64,000 nucleotides of DNA from Roseovarius sp. M141. GTDB taxonomy: Bacteria > Pseudomonadota > Alphaproteobacteria > Rhodobacterales > Rhodobacteraceae. The stretch is taken from assembly GCF_024355225.1 (NCBI RefSeq), contig NZ_VCNH01000008.1, positions 434,001-498,000 on the forward strand, read 5' to 3'. The translations under genes and the position numbers were made by a program. Below are positions 44,902 to 53,785 of the stretch, piece after piece. The notes under the pieces were generated by a model. It had not been told where the DNA came from, did not search any database, and saw only the letters and a list, made by a program, of their open reading frames with translations. Position 1 is the stretch's first letter. Each line of letters opens with the position of its first letter.

Positions 44902-44917
44902 AAGATGGCAGCCATGA
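44171..44917 (+). CDS. Overlapping reading frame inside the methyltransferase gene (248 aa)
   Basis: In the +1 frame relative to the methyltransferase, from an ATG at 44171, the DNA reads NSDFTRKAEALARGITNWST, WQTPVADDQVD, LLWPTPAAQNWKG and LNPLFVGWLLGWPIG. The next segment is CACSATEFTHWQRHMRGAL. WPTP repeats and the final NPLFVxWLxGWP block are known from phage methyltransferase C-termini and related proteins. Its stop overlaps the next gene by ATGA (44914-44917), a sign of translational coupling that the methyltransferase frame (stop 44901) lacks. Both frames look coding. Confidence 0.5.
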   Translation: MSLHPGTNRYNPAGNSDFTRKAEALARGITNWSTPKATDGAKGGPGQSYGAGGIPPLPAQAAQWQTPVADDQVDRLRGKINSRGEPKLSAQALLWPTPAAQNWKGSSPTSVTRADGKSRMDILHYRAEQGFTRPDPGITAHGQKLSPHAPISRPLWASLIASHGRAVSRRILKARGRRRLNPLFVGWLLGWPIGHALCACSATEFTHWQRHMRGALSQLPMASGPWIWRPSEGPEGPAQMTLFERWQP

Positions 44918-45585
44918 GCATGCAGGGACGGATTGACCGGGCTGGCGGGACAAAGGTGAAACGCGCGCTGGGCGTGCAGGCAGCACTGGAATGGGCGTTC
45001 CGGGTGGAAAAGGCGCAGTTGGAACTTCCGCCGCCGAAGGATGTGGTCGAGGAAGGCCTTGGGTTTGGGCTCGAATACGTCCTGATGCAGCGTGCTGCGC
45101 TGGGCTGCAAGGTGGACGGCGGCCAGCACAAGATGGGCAGCTACACCCACGCCGACGCCGAGGTGATCGCTGCCACAGTTGCCGGGCTGCCCGACAGCCT
45201 CGGTGGCATCCGCATGGCCATCCGCATGGCGGAACTGGCCCGCGCCGGGCTGACCCCCGACTGGATGCCTGGCGTGGTACCACGCTGTGTGCCAGTGGAA
45301 ACGCGGCAAAATCAGCATGGCATTCGGGCCGTGACGGAGGTTGTGTGCACCGAACGGGTGCTGACCCGAGGCAAATGGCGCACGGTCGAAGTTCTGGCCT
45401 GTCCGGTGACCTGGCGGCCGCATCCGGAACAGATCGCCTCGGCCCGACGCGGCTATGAGGATTGGTGGCAGGCGTTGGATTGGGTGCGCGATGGGCTAGT
45501 GGCGGGCGGGATGTTGCGGGAGGTCGAGGTGACGGCGGCAATGCCTAAGCAAAAGCCGTGGCAGGCCCGGCCTACGGCGAGATGA
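44914..45585 (+). CDS. Phage protein of unknown function (223 aa)
   Basis: Begins MSMQGRIDRAGGTKVKRALG, with VEEGLGFGLEYVLMQRAALG and a C-terminal basic tail. I recognise no domain. I chose ATG 44914, which overlaps the stop of the overlapping frame upstream, over the in-frame ATG three codons earlier. It closes the early operon; a 137-bp gap follows before the restriction relic. Confidence 0.6.
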   Translation: MSMQGRIDRAGGTKVKRALGVQAALEWAFRVEKAQLELPPPKDVVEEGLGFGLEYVLMQRAALGCKVDGGQHKMGSYTHADAEVIAATVAGLPDSLGGIRMAIRMAELARAGLTPDWMPGVVPRCVPVETRQNQHGIRAVTEVVCTERVLTRGKWRTVEVLACPVTWRPHPEQIASARRGYEDWWQALDWVRDGLVAGGMLREVEVTAAMPKQKPWQARPTAR

Positions 45586-45722
45586 ACAGTCGAACCGCCG
45601 TGAATGCTCCGGCTACCACCAACAGGCTACACGCATGTAGAACGGGAAGCAAAATCCGCCCTTGCTCGTTCAATTGGCGTCCTCTAGTTTCAACCCAAAT
45701 CCTTCAGAGAGGACATTCCTGA

Positions 45723-45917
45723 ATGCCCAACCAAGACATTCTGACTGTGAAAGAGCTCGCGGAATATCTCAAGATAGCTGAGAAGACGGCATATCGGTTT
45801 GCATCTGAGGGCAAGGTTCCCGGCTTCAAAGTGGGAAGCGCATGGCGATTTCGCAAAAGCGAGATCGACCGCTGGATTGCTGAGCAGGAACAAAAACAAG
45901 AAGGGGAGCAGAAATGA
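45723..45917 (+). CDS. Excisionase-family DNA-binding protein
   Basis: 64 residues: [20 protein letters not shown] followed by [20 protein letters not shown] and [11 protein letters not shown] complete HTH_17 winged-helix protein. GAGAGGA lies upstream. It overlaps the hsdM-like gene by four bases, an arrangement often seen in front of type I restriction operons, so it may have regulated that locus. Confidence 0.8.
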   Translation: MPNQDILTVKELAEYLKIAEKTAYRFASEGKVPGFKVGSAWRFRKSEIDRWIAEQEQKQEGEQK

Positions 45918-46627
45918 CGGGTCAGCAACAGGCGGAGGCACTGCGCAGAGAAATCTGGCAAATTGCCAACAGAGTTCGGGGCGCGGTTGATGGCTGGGAC
46001 TTCAAGCAGTTCGTTCTGGGCGCGTTATTCTATCGCTTCATCAGCGAGAACTTCACCAACTACATCGAAGGTGGTGACGATAGCATCAACTATGCAGGCA
46101 TGGCCGACGCAGACATCCCCGATGAAGCCAAAGTCGATGCGATCAAGACCAAAGGGTACTTCATCTATCCCAGCCAACTCTTTCAAAACGTGGTGAAAAC
46201 CGCGAGTAAGAACGACAGCCTGAACACCGACCTAGCGGAGATCTTTTCGGCCATCGAGGCTTCGGCCAGCGGCTACCCGTCCGAAGAGGATATCATTGGC
46301 CTCTTTGCTGATTTCGACACCACCAGCAACCGCCTTGGCAACACGGTTAAGCAAAAGAACGAACGTCTGACGGAAGTCCTCAAAGGCGTCGCAGGCCTGC
46401 CGTTGAAATTCGACAAAAACGAGGGCGACCTCTTCGGCGATGCCTATGAGTTCCTGATCTCAAACTACGCCGCCAACGCGGGCAAATCAGGCGGCGAGTT
46501 CTTCACACCGACCCATGTATCAAAACTCATCGCCAAACTGGCCATGCACAACCAAACCAGCGTCAACAAGATCTATGATCCGGCGGCAGGGTCTGGGTCC
46601 CTGCTTTTGCAGGCAAGCGACAGTTGA
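45914..46627 (+). pseudogene. hsdM: Type I restriction-modification methylase HsdM, N-terminal fragment
   Basis: The N-terminal helical domain ([40 protein letters not shown]) is intact. So is the start of the methylase domain ([35 protein letters not shown], the SAM motif I). Right after motif I the reading breaks into sequence that belongs to HsdR, and stops at 46627. The rest of hsdM, including the catalytic NPPF motif, is absent. Confidence 0.85.
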
Positions 46628-47603
46628 TGCGATCACGTTGTTCGGGGACAAGAATACAAAGAACGTTGTGCTGGAAAAGAGCTACGACGAGTACATGAAT
46701 GGTTTCGTTGATCAGGAAACCGGTGCGGCGCGACGCGGGTTCATTGATGTTGTGAAAGAGCTAACCGAACGCTTTCCCAATCCGGACGAGATCGTCAAAG
46801 AAGAAGACAAGAAGGAGTTTGCAAAGCTCTTTGGTGAGTATCTGAGGGTAGAAAATGTGCTTCGTAACTACGATGAATTTTCAGCATTGAAGGACTATCA
46901 AGGCCTAGATCAAAAAGACGCGGATGCAGTCCAGGAGTTCAAGCAAAAGCACTACTTACACGATGATGACCTTTGTGGCTTGGAGGCAATAGACTTACCC
47001 TCAGAGAGAGCGGTTCAAGATTATAGATCGTCGTACAATGATATTCGCGATTGGCTACGTCGAGAAAGGTCGTCGGCTGAGCAAGAACAGAACACTATCG
47101 AGTGGGATGACGTCGTTTTTGAGGTCGACCTTCTTAAATCGCAAGAGATCAACCTCGACTACATTCTTGAGCTGATCTTCGACAAGAACAAGAAGATGAA
47201 TAGCAAAGGGGATTTGATTGAAGATGCTCGCCGTGTCATTCGCGGTAGTCTCGGTAATCGGGCAAAAGAGAGTCTGATAGTGGACTTCATCAACCGGACT
47301 GACCTCGATCAGATTGATGACAAGGCCGGTGTGATCGACGCATTTTTTTCATTTGCCCAGGCAGAGCAACGCAAAGAAGTGGAGGAGCTTATCAGGTCAG
47401 AAGAACTAAATTCTGCCGCTGCAAAACGTTATATTTCAGCTTCGATCAAACGTGAGTTTGCGAGTGAGAACGGTGCCGATTTAAATGCCATACTTCCGAA
47501 AATGAGCCCCCTTAATCCAAAGTTCCAGACCAAGAAGGCGACCGTATTTGAGAAAATATCATCCTTCGTTGAGAAATTCAAAGGAGTTGGGGGTCAAGTT
47601 TAG
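46618..47603 (+). pseudogene. hsdR: Type I restriction enzyme HsdR, C-terminal fragment
   Basis: From [20 protein letters not shown] on, the frame codes [60 protein letters not shown] and [20 protein letters not shown]. These are the C-terminal helical domain of EcoR124-type HsdR that contacts the methylase core. The nuclease and helicase domains and all of hsdS are missing. The codon use and base composition are visibly more AT-rich than in the phage genes around it. Confidence 0.8.
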
Positions 47604-48055
47604 CGAATACAGCGATGAGAACACGAAGGCTGTCTTCACCGGCGATTCAGCTGCTGCAGTCCTGAAATTAGTTGCATGAAACGAATTGCACCCTCGGACA
47701 CATTCCTTGCAGTCCCCCTCCCAATGGTTCCTCCCGGGCGCGATCCGTATACGGGGGGGCGCAGCGCGGCATTTCGCTAGCGCCTGGCTTCTTCACCGGG
47801 GAATCCACGTGGAAGCCACCCCGAAATACGCTTGAGATTAAATGCATATATAACAGCTAGTTACGGAGATAGACCATCCTCTCAAGGTGGATTCTTGACA
47901 AAAATAGTAAAATCCACCCCGTGGAATCCAGGGAAGCCAACTGAACCAAAAGCGAGGCTTCGGAAGCCACCCATTGAGAAGCCGTTGAATCCACGTCCCT
48001 TTTTCGTTTGACAAAGCTGCCCCCCTTGACCTACCTATTGATCATCGAAGAATAG
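47604..48055. other. Non-coding region rich in short GAATCC/GGAAGCC repeats
   Basis: About 450 bp without a credible gene. It contains GAATCCACGT twice (47801, 47987), its inverse GTGGATTC (47887), GTGGAATCC (47921) and GGAAGCCA three times (47811, 47932, 47962). TTGACA boxes occur at 47895 and 48008. It looks like a regulatory or protein-binding region. Confidence 0.45.
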
Positions 48056-48085
48056 CGCCCGGAGGAAACTCCTCTTGGGCGTTTT
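48056..48085 (+). terminator. Terminator-like hairpin before the ParB-methyltransferase gene
   Basis: CGCCCGGAGGA (48056-48066) pairs with TCCTCTTGGGCG (48070-48081), with one bulged T, followed by TTTT. Confidence 0.5.
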
Positions 48086-48179
48086 CGTTATTCTCCACTT
48101 CGCGGATCCCGATTCTGCCGCTGCCACTCTTGGCCGCGCGCACCGGCATGTCCGCCCTGCCCAAAATGAGAACCACCCC

Positions 48180-49442
48180 ATGGACCTTGTCTTCGCGCCA
48201 GGCGAGATCGAGACGTGGCCGATTGATCGGCTGCGGCCCTACGCTCGCAATGCCAAGATGCACAGCGACGACCAGGTGGCGAAGATCGCCGCCAGCATGG
48301 CGAAGTTCGGCTGGACCGTGCCCTGCATGGTGGCCGACGATGGTGAACTGATTGCCGGGCATGGCAGGGTGCTGGCGGCCACGATACTCGGCGTGACCGA
48401 CGTGCCGGTGATCCGGCTTCGCCATCTCGACGAGGCAGAACGCCGGGCTTACCGCATCGCGGACAATAAATTGACCGAACTGGGCGAATGGGACGAGGCA
48501 ATGCTGCGCGACGAGATCGCGGGGCTGCTGGCTGAGGATTTCGACCTGTCGCTTCTCGGGATCACCGACGAGGATCTGGATGCCCTGCTGCGGGATCCGG
48601 ACGCGCTGGGCGACGACGGGCCCATCGAGGGCGAGGATGACATTCCCGAACCGCCTGTCACGCCAGTGTCGGTGCCGGGCGATCTGTGGCAGCTTGGATC
48701 GCACCGGCTGATCTGCGGTGACAGCACCTCGGCCGATGTGGTCGGGCGGCTGCTCGGCGACGTGACGCCGCTGCTGATGGTGACCGATCCGCCTTATGGC
48801 GTGGAGTACGATCCAAGCTGGCGCAACCAGGTCGGTGCGGCCAAGACCAAACGCACCGGCAAGGTGCTGAATGACGACCGGGCCGACTGGCGCGATGCGT
48901 GGGAGCTGTTTCCCGGCGATGTCGCCTATGTCTGGCACGGCGCGCTGCACGCTGCGACCGTGGCCGAGAGCCTGGTCGCGGCTGGCTTCAACGTGCGTTC
49001 ACAGATCATTTGGGCCAAGGACCGGCTGGTGCTGAGCCGCGGCGACTATCACTGGCAGCACGAACCCTGCTGGTATGCTGTAAAGAAGACCGGCAAGGGA
49101 CATTGGGCGGGCGACCGGAAACAAACGACGCTCTGGCACATTTCCGGCAAGGATCAGGATACCACTACCGTGCACGGCACCCAGAAGCCGGTCGAATGCA
49201 TGCGCCGCCCGATCCTGAACAATTCGAGCCCCGGTCAGGCGGTGTTTGAACCCTTCATGGGATCCGGCACCACGTTGATCGCGGCCGAAACCACTCGCCG
49301 CGTCTGCTTGGGGATTGAATTGAACCCGGCCTACGTCGATGTGGCCATAGAGCGCTGGCAACAATTCACCGGCGCAAATGCCATGTTGGCCGAGACGGGC
49401 GAGACTTTTGCCGACCTGAAGGCCGAGAGGCTGGCGGAATGA
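48180..49442 (+). CDS. ParB-domain/DNA (adenine-N6 or cytosine-N4) methyltransferase fusion
   Basis: 420 residues. The N-terminal ParB/Srx-like domain reads IDRLRPYARNAKMHSDDQVA, LIAGHGRVLAATILG and ERRAYRIADNKLTELGEWDE. The C-terminal methyltransferase has the catalytic DPPYGVEYD motif and a SAM motif FEPFMGSGTTLIAAE at the end, so the order is permuted (beta class). Such fusions are common in prophages and GTA-bearing alphaproteobacteria. I chose ATG 48180 because the upstream in-frame codons cover a hairpin region. A decayed second copy follows with an ATGA overlap. Confidence 0.85.
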   Translation: MDLVFAPGEIETWPIDRLRPYARNAKMHSDDQVAKIAASMAKFGWTVPCMVADDGELIAGHGRVLAATILGVTDVPVIRLRHLDEAERRAYRIADNKLTELGEWDEAMLRDEIAGLLAEDFDLSLLGITDEDLDALLRDPDALGDDGPIEGEDDIPEPPVTPVSVPGDLWQLGSHRLICGDSTSADVVGRLLGDVTPLLMVTDPPYGVEYDPSWRNQVGAAKTKRTGKVLNDDRADWRDAWELFPGDVAYVWHGALHAATVAESLVAAGFNVRSQIIWAKDRLVLSRGDYHWQHEPCWYAVKKTGKGHWAGDRKQTTLWHISGKDQDTTTVHGTQKPVECMRRPILNNSSPGQAVFEPFMGSGTTLIAAETTRRVCLGIELNPAYVDVAIERWQQFTGANAMLAETGETFADLKAERLAE

Positions 49443-49741
49443 ACGCGCCTCTCACACCGAAGCGGATCGAACACTGACTCCTCGCAAGGCTGAAACACTA
49501 CGCCCGCAACGCCAAGACCCACGACGCCAATCAGGTGGCGAAGATCGCCGCCAGAATGGCCGAGTTCGAATGGACGGTGCCGGCTCTGGTGGCGGCGAGC
49601 GGTGAGTTGATCGCAGGCCATGGCCGGGTGCTTGCCGCAGCCCATCTTGAGTTGTCCGAGGCTTCGGTGATCGTGCTGGATCATCTGACCGAGGCCCAGC
49701 GTCGGGCGTATCGGATCAGCTCCAACGCCAGCCTGTCATGA
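49439..49741 (+). pseudogene. Second ParB-domain gene, stopped and truncated
   Basis: MNAPLTPKRIEH is followed by TGA where relatives have TGG (Trp). The frame then continues LARLKHYARNAKTHDANQVA, KIAARMAEFEWTVPALVAAS, LIAGHGRVLAAAHLE and AQRRAYRISSNASLS, then stops. This matches the ParB domain of the gene just upstream. The methyltransferase half is gone, so the copy is non-functional. Confidence 0.75.
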
Positions 49742-49801
49742 CCGTTTACCACGAACGGCATGCAAGGTAGGGTGAGGGTCCACTCGTGTCGGGAGGTGCA
49801 G

Positions 49802-49981
49802 ATGAAGACTGGCGCAGACGGGAATTCCCCTGACGACGACCGAGCCAGATTGCAGGCCTGCATCGCGCAACTCGAAGGTGCACTGGCAGATTATGTGGCG
49901 AGGTTCGGGTTGACGGACGCAGCGCGGGCAGCATTCAGGATGTCTGCTGAACTGCAGGATCATGACACATCGCGCCGGTGA
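49802..49981 (+). CDS. Small phage protein (59 aa)
   Basis: MKTGADGNSPDDDRARLQAC followed by IAQLEGALADYVARFGLTDA forms one acidic and one amphipathic helix. GGAGG lies nine bases before the ATG. No family is recognised. It lies between the ParB relic and a convergent gene. Confidence 0.5.
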   Translation: MKTGADGNSPDDDRARLQACIAQLEGALADYVARFGLTDAARAAFRMSAELQDHDTSRR

Positions 49982-50026
49982 GGCCTTCGATCGGTCCTCA
50001 CCGACATCTTCCACCGCGTACGACGT

Positions 50027-50560
50027 TCAGCTGATACGATACACCCGCCCGCGATCATCTTCCTTCGCCGAGGTCACAACCAGCCCCAGTTTCTTGCCCA
50101 AGGCCCCCGACATGGCACCTCTCGCGGTATGGGCCTGCCAGCCGGTGGCGACCATGATCTCCTCCATCGTGGCCCCTTCGGGGGCTTGAAGCATGGCAAT
50201 CAGCATCGCCTGTTTGGTCCCCGCGCGCGGAGTCGGCAGCTTGGGCGCGGGGATTTCGGCAACTCGCTTGCGGACGGCCACCATCGTTCGCACCACGACC
50301 GGCTCGATCCCGATGGCCAGCAAGCCAGCATCAGCGACCACCAGCGTGGTGCCGTGACCATCGCCGGTTTCGCGCCAGAGCGGTTCGCCCTTTCGCAGGT
50401 TGGCGTCGACCTCCTCGAGCCAGCCGCGCCCGATCATCATGGTGACGACCTTTTTTGCGGCGGCACCATGCAGCCCTTTCGGCAACGGCATGGCGATATT
50501 GTCGGGGCGCTGGGCCCCGGCGCTGAGGATGATGGTCTGAGTTTCGCTGAGTTTGGTCAT
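50027..50560 (-). CDS. DUF3489 domain-containing protein
   Basis: 177 residues. The N-terminal part (LSETQTIILSAGAQRPDNIA, MPLPKGLHGAAAKKVVTMMI) is followed by a winged-helix C-terminus (KQAMLIAMLQAPEGATMEEI, ATGWQAHTARGAMSGALGKK). That is the DUF3489 signature common in alphaproteobacterial genomes and prophages. It is probably DNA-binding. It is transcribed against the phage late genes, together with the small gene at 50649, and could be a lysogenic or moron gene. Confidence 0.8.
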   Translation of the reverse strand: MTKLSETQTIILSAGAQRPDNIAMPLPKGLHGAAAKKVVTMMIGRGWLEEVDANLRKGEPLWRETGDGHGTTLVVADAGLLAIGIEPVVVRTMVAVRKRVAEIPAPKLPTPRAGTKQAMLIAMLQAPEGATMEEIMVATGWQAHTARGAMSGALGKKLGLVVTSAKEDDRGRVYRIS

Positions 50561-50610
50561 TTCAGGCTCCGGATGCGGGCGCGCGAAATGCGACGCCTCC
50601 TACGAGGCCA

Positions 50611-50630
50611 AGCCCCGCAATCGCGGGGCT
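50611..50630. other. Perfect hairpin between two minus-strand genes
   Basis: AGCCCCGC (50611-50618), AATC loop, GCGGGGCT (50623-50630). It has no T tract, so it may be an attenuator, an mRNA-stabilising stem or an inefficient terminator. Confidence 0.5.
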
Positions 50631-50648
50631 GGTTCGAACGAGCCAATA

Positions 50649-50879
50649 TCACTCGGCGTGTTCGCCCTCGTGGAAGGCGCTGTCGGTGATCTGGCGCAGC
50701 AGGCCTGCGTAATGGGTCAGTGTGCCGACGTCGCCCCAGTTGATCTCGTCCGGGTTGGTTTCGAAGTGGTCGTCGCTGAGGGCTTTCAGGCGCTCCAGCA
50801 TCGTATCGATCTCGGCCTTGGCAGCGATGAAGGCGTTCAAAGCCTTGTCCGTCTGGGCGGTGGCGCGGCGTGTGGTCAT
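50649..50879 (-). CDS. Small protein upstream of the DUF3489 gene (76 aa)
   Basis: MTTRRATAQTDKALNAFIAA followed by IDTMLERLKALSDDHFETNP, ending DSAFHEGEHAE. It is helical and acidic. I chose the start at 50879, which has GGAG eight bases upstream. No named family, but small proteins of this shape usually accompany DUF3489 genes in my recollection. It shares the strand with DUF3489, with the hairpin between them. Confidence 0.6.
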   Translation of the reverse strand: MTTRRATAQTDKALNAFIAAKAEIDTMLERLKALSDDHFETNPDEINWGDVGTLTHYAGLLRQITDSAFHEGEHAE

Positions 50880-50996
50880 GGGGTGGTCTCCGGGGTGAGT
50901 TGCATCGTTTTCGTGCAATCAGAATCGCTCTTCCCCGAAGTCTAATCAACTGAATACCAAGCAACATCATTGCTTTAATCGGGGGCATACGGCACC

Positions 50997-51551
50997 ATGG
51001 AGGGGATGAGCGAGCGGGAGTACTCGGCCCATTCCGGTCTGTCGCGCGGGGCGATCCAGAAGGCGCGCAAGGCCGGGCGTCTGGCGGTCTACAGCGACGG
51101 ATCGATCAACGCCGCCGCGTCCGATGTGCGCCGCGCCGAGATGACCGATCCAGACCAGCAGCGCCGCAGCACCGGCAGCGATACCGGGTTTTCCGGCCCG
51201 GCCGACAGCTCGTCCTATCTGAAGGCCCGCACGGCGCTGACCGTCTATCAGGCGCAGGAACGCCAACTGGCGATCCAGAAGAAGAAGGGCGCGCTGGTGG
51301 ATCGGGCGCGGGCGGAAACGCTGGTGTTTCGCCTCGCGCGGCAGGAACGCGACGTCTGGGTAACCTGGCCCAGCAGAGTCGCGGCGCTGATGGCAGCGGA
51401 CCTGGCATCGGAGGTGGAGAAACAATCAGGCGAGCCGGAGCGACCGGGGCGCCCGGTGATTATCGAGGCCGCGATCCTGCAGAGGGTGCTGGAAACCCAT
51501 GTCAGAGCGCAACTCGACGCCCTTGCCGATCTCCGGGTCAGCCTCGGATAA
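50997..51551 (+). CDS. Terminase small subunit (Nu1-like DNA packaging protein)
   Basis: 184 residues. The N-terminal helix-turn-helix reads MSEREYSAHSGLSRGAIQKA then GRLAVYSDGSINAAASDV. A long coiled region (LTVYQAQERQLAIQKKKGAL) and a C-terminal domain that should contact the large subunit follow. It recognises the packaging site. It overlaps the large subunit gene by 53 bases, as in lambda-like phages. Confidence 0.8.
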   Translation: MEGMSEREYSAHSGLSRGAIQKARKAGRLAVYSDGSINAAASDVRRAEMTDPDQQRRSTGSDTGFSGPADSSSYLKARTALTVYQAQERQLAIQKKKGALVDRARAETLVFRLARQERDVWVTWPSRVAALMAADLASEVEKQSGEPERPGRPVIIEAAILQRVLETHVRAQLDALADLRVSLG

Positions 51552-53565
51552 CGACGACACGGCCACCGACGATCTGACCGCAGACCTCGATCTCGGCTTT
51601 GACGGGGCTGAGGACATCCTGCGGTCCTGGCGCAGCGGGATACGGCCCGATCCGGATCTGACGGTATCGGAATGGGCGGACCAGCACCGCAAGCTGTCGT
51701 CGCGCGCCAGTGCGGAACCGGGCCAGTACCGCACCGCGCGCACGCCTTACTTGCGCGAGATCATGGATGCCCTATCGCCGCGCCATCCGGCGCAGCGGAT
51801 CAGCTTCATGAAGGCAGCGCAGGTGGGCGCGACGGAGGCGGGCAATAACTGGATCGGCTTCGTGATCCACCATGCGCCCGGACCGATGCTGGCGGTGCTG
51901 CCGACGGTGGAGATGGCGAAACGCTCGTCGCGCGGGCGACTGGACCCGCTGATCGCCGAGAGTCCCGCCCTTCGGGAACGGGTGAACCCGGCGCGGTCGC
52001 GGGATGCGGGCAACTCGATGCTGTCCAAGGAATTTCCCGGCGGCATTCTGGTGCTGACCGGTGCGAACTCCGCCACTGGGCTGCGCTCGATGCCCGCGCG
52101 CTATATCTTTCTCGATGAGGTCGACGCCTATCCGGCTTCCGCCGACGAGGAAGGTGATCCGATCACGCTCGCCGAAGCGCGCACCACCACCTTTTCGCAC
52201 CGGCGCAAGGTGTTCATGGTCTCCACCCCGACCATTCGCGGGTTATCGCGGATTGAACGCGAATATGAGTGCAGCGATCAGCGCCGGTATTTTGTGCCCT
52301 GTCCGCATTGCGGTGCGATGCAGTGGTTGCAGTTCGAGCGCCTGCGCTGGGACAAAGGGCAACCTGAGACGGCCGCCTATCACTGCGAGGGCTGTGAGCA
52401 GCCGATTGCCGAGCATCACAAGACGCAGATGCTGGAGCGGGGCGAATGGCGGGCCACTGCCGTGGCGGCCGACCCGCATTCGATCGGCTTCCACCTCTCG
52501 GCACTCTATTCGCCGCTGGGCTGGAAAAGCTGGGCGCAGATCGCGCGGGACTGGCTGGCGGCGCAGAGCTCGGAAGAGATGCTGCGCGCGGCGCGCAACA
52601 CGCTGCTCGGCGAGACATGGGTCGAGTCTGGCGATGCGCCGGAATGGCAGCGGCTGGCGGAACGTCGCGAAGCTTATAGCGAAGCGCAGATCCCCGAGGG
52701 TGGTCTGTTCCTGACCGCCGGCGTCGATGTGCAGAAGGACCGGATCGAGGTCGATGTTTGGGCCTGGGGACGCGGGCTGGAAAGCTGGCTGATCGATCAC
52801 ATCGTCATTGCGGGCGGTCCTGACGATCCGGCCTGCTGGGACAAGCTGACGGCGCTCTTGGGGCGCACCTGGACCCATGCCAACGGCGCTGTGATGGTGA
52901 TCGCCAAACTGGCGATCGACACCGGCTATGAGGCAGCGGCGGTCTATGCCTGGGCCCGGGCGCAGGGCTTTGAGCAGGTCTCGCCCATCAAGGGCCTGGA
53001 AGGGTTCAACCGCGCGACACCAGTATCGGGACCAACCTTTGTCGATGCCACCATCGGCGGCAAACGTCTGCGCCGCGGCGCACGGCTGTGGTCAATCGCC
53101 ACCGCCACCTTCAAGACCGAGACCTATCGTTTCCTGCGCCTGGAGCGGCCTTCGGATGAAGACCGGACCTTGGGCGTTTGCGATGCGCCCGGCACCGTGC
53201 ATCTGCCAGATTGGATCGACACGGAATGGCTGAAGCAGCTGGTGGCCGAACAGCTGGTCACGGTGCGCAACAAGCGCGGCTATGCCCACCCCGAATGGCA
53301 GAAGATGCGCGAGCGAAACGAGGCGCTGGATTGCCGGGTCTATGCAAGGGCGGCCGCGTGGATCCTCGGTGCGGATCGTTGGGACGAAGCGACGTGGCGG
53401 CGGCTTGAAAAGCAGGCCGGTGTGGAAACGCGACCCCATATCGCCCCGGCTGCCGTCGACAGTGCGGCCCCGGAACCAGACGCACCCCAACCCGCCAAGG
53501 CCGGAACACCGACCACCCCGCGCCGCAAGCGCCGGGTCTACACACCGAACTTCATGAGGGACTGA
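51499..53565 (+). CDS. Terminase large subunit, GpA family
   Basis: 688 residues. The ATPase domain has the adenine-binding/Walker A region RISFMKAAQVGATEAGNNWI and Walker B YIFLDEVDAYPAS. The nuclease domain includes FLTAGVDVQKDRIEVDVWAW with catalytic Asp and a later CDAPGTVHLPDW. A four-cysteine zinc-like motif (CPHCGAM, HCEGCEQ) lies in the middle, typical of the family. It pumps DNA into proheads. Length is normal and the frame intact. Confidence 0.9.
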   Translation: MSERNSTPLPISGSASDNDDTATDDLTADLDLGFDGAEDILRSWRSGIRPDPDLTVSEWADQHRKLSSRASAEPGQYRTARTPYLREIMDALSPRHPAQRISFMKAAQVGATEAGNNWIGFVIHHAPGPMLAVLPTVEMAKRSSRGRLDPLIAESPALRERVNPARSRDAGNSMLSKEFPGGILVLTGANSATGLRSMPARYIFLDEVDAYPASADEEGDPITLAEARTTTFSHRRKVFMVSTPTIRGLSRIEREYECSDQRRYFVPCPHCGAMQWLQFERLRWDKGQPETAAYHCEGCEQPIAEHHKTQMLERGEWRATAVAADPHSIGFHLSALYSPLGWKSWAQIARDWLAAQSSEEMLRAARNTLLGETWVESGDAPEWQRLAERREAYSEAQIPEGGLFLTAGVDVQKDRIEVDVWAWGRGLESWLIDHIVIAGGPDDPACWDKLTALLGRTWTHANGAVMVIAKLAIDTGYEAAAVYAWARAQGFEQVSPIKGLEGFNRATPVSGPTFVDATIGGKRLRRGARLWSIATATFKTETYRFLRLERPSDEDRTLGVCDAPGTVHLPDWIDTEWLKQLVAEQLVTVRNKRGYAHPEWQKMRERNEALDCRVYARAAAWILGADRWDEATWRRLEKQAGVETRPHIAPAAVDSAAPEPDAPQPAKAGTPTTPRRKRRVYTPNFMRD

Positions 53566-53566
53566 G

Positions 53567-53782
53567 ATGGATCTGGAACGGATGCGCGCGCTTCTGGCCG
53601 CGCTGCAGGAGGCACGCTACGCAGGCGTCCGCTCGGTCAGCTATGATGGCAAGACTATCGCCTATGGCTCGGACGCTGAACTGGCGAATGCCATTGCCGA
53701 TCTCGAAACCCGCATTGCCACGGCCACCTCGGGCACCCCGCGTCGTCGGCGCTGGGGCACCGTCGCCTCAAAAGGCCTGTGA
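53567..53782 (+). CDS. Head-tail joining protein, gpW family
   Basis: 71 residues: MDLERMRALLAALQEARYAG then VRSVSYDGKTIAYGSDAELA, with basic end GTPRRRRWGTVA. This is the short alpha/beta gpW fold that connects the portal to the tail. It follows the terminase stop by one base and precedes the portal, the lambda order. Confidence 0.85.
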   Translation: MDLERMRALLAALQEARYAGVRSVSYDGKTIAYGSDAELANAIADLETRIATATSGTPRRRRWGTVASKGL

Positions 53783-53785
53783 CCC

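Noticed and set aside
44542..45423. 293-codon minus-strand ORF
   Set aside because: Antisense of the methyltransferase region and the following phage gene; composition typical of a shadow frame.
48042..48950. 302-codon minus-strand ORF
   Set aside because: Antisense of the ParB-methyltransferase; no recognisable motifs.
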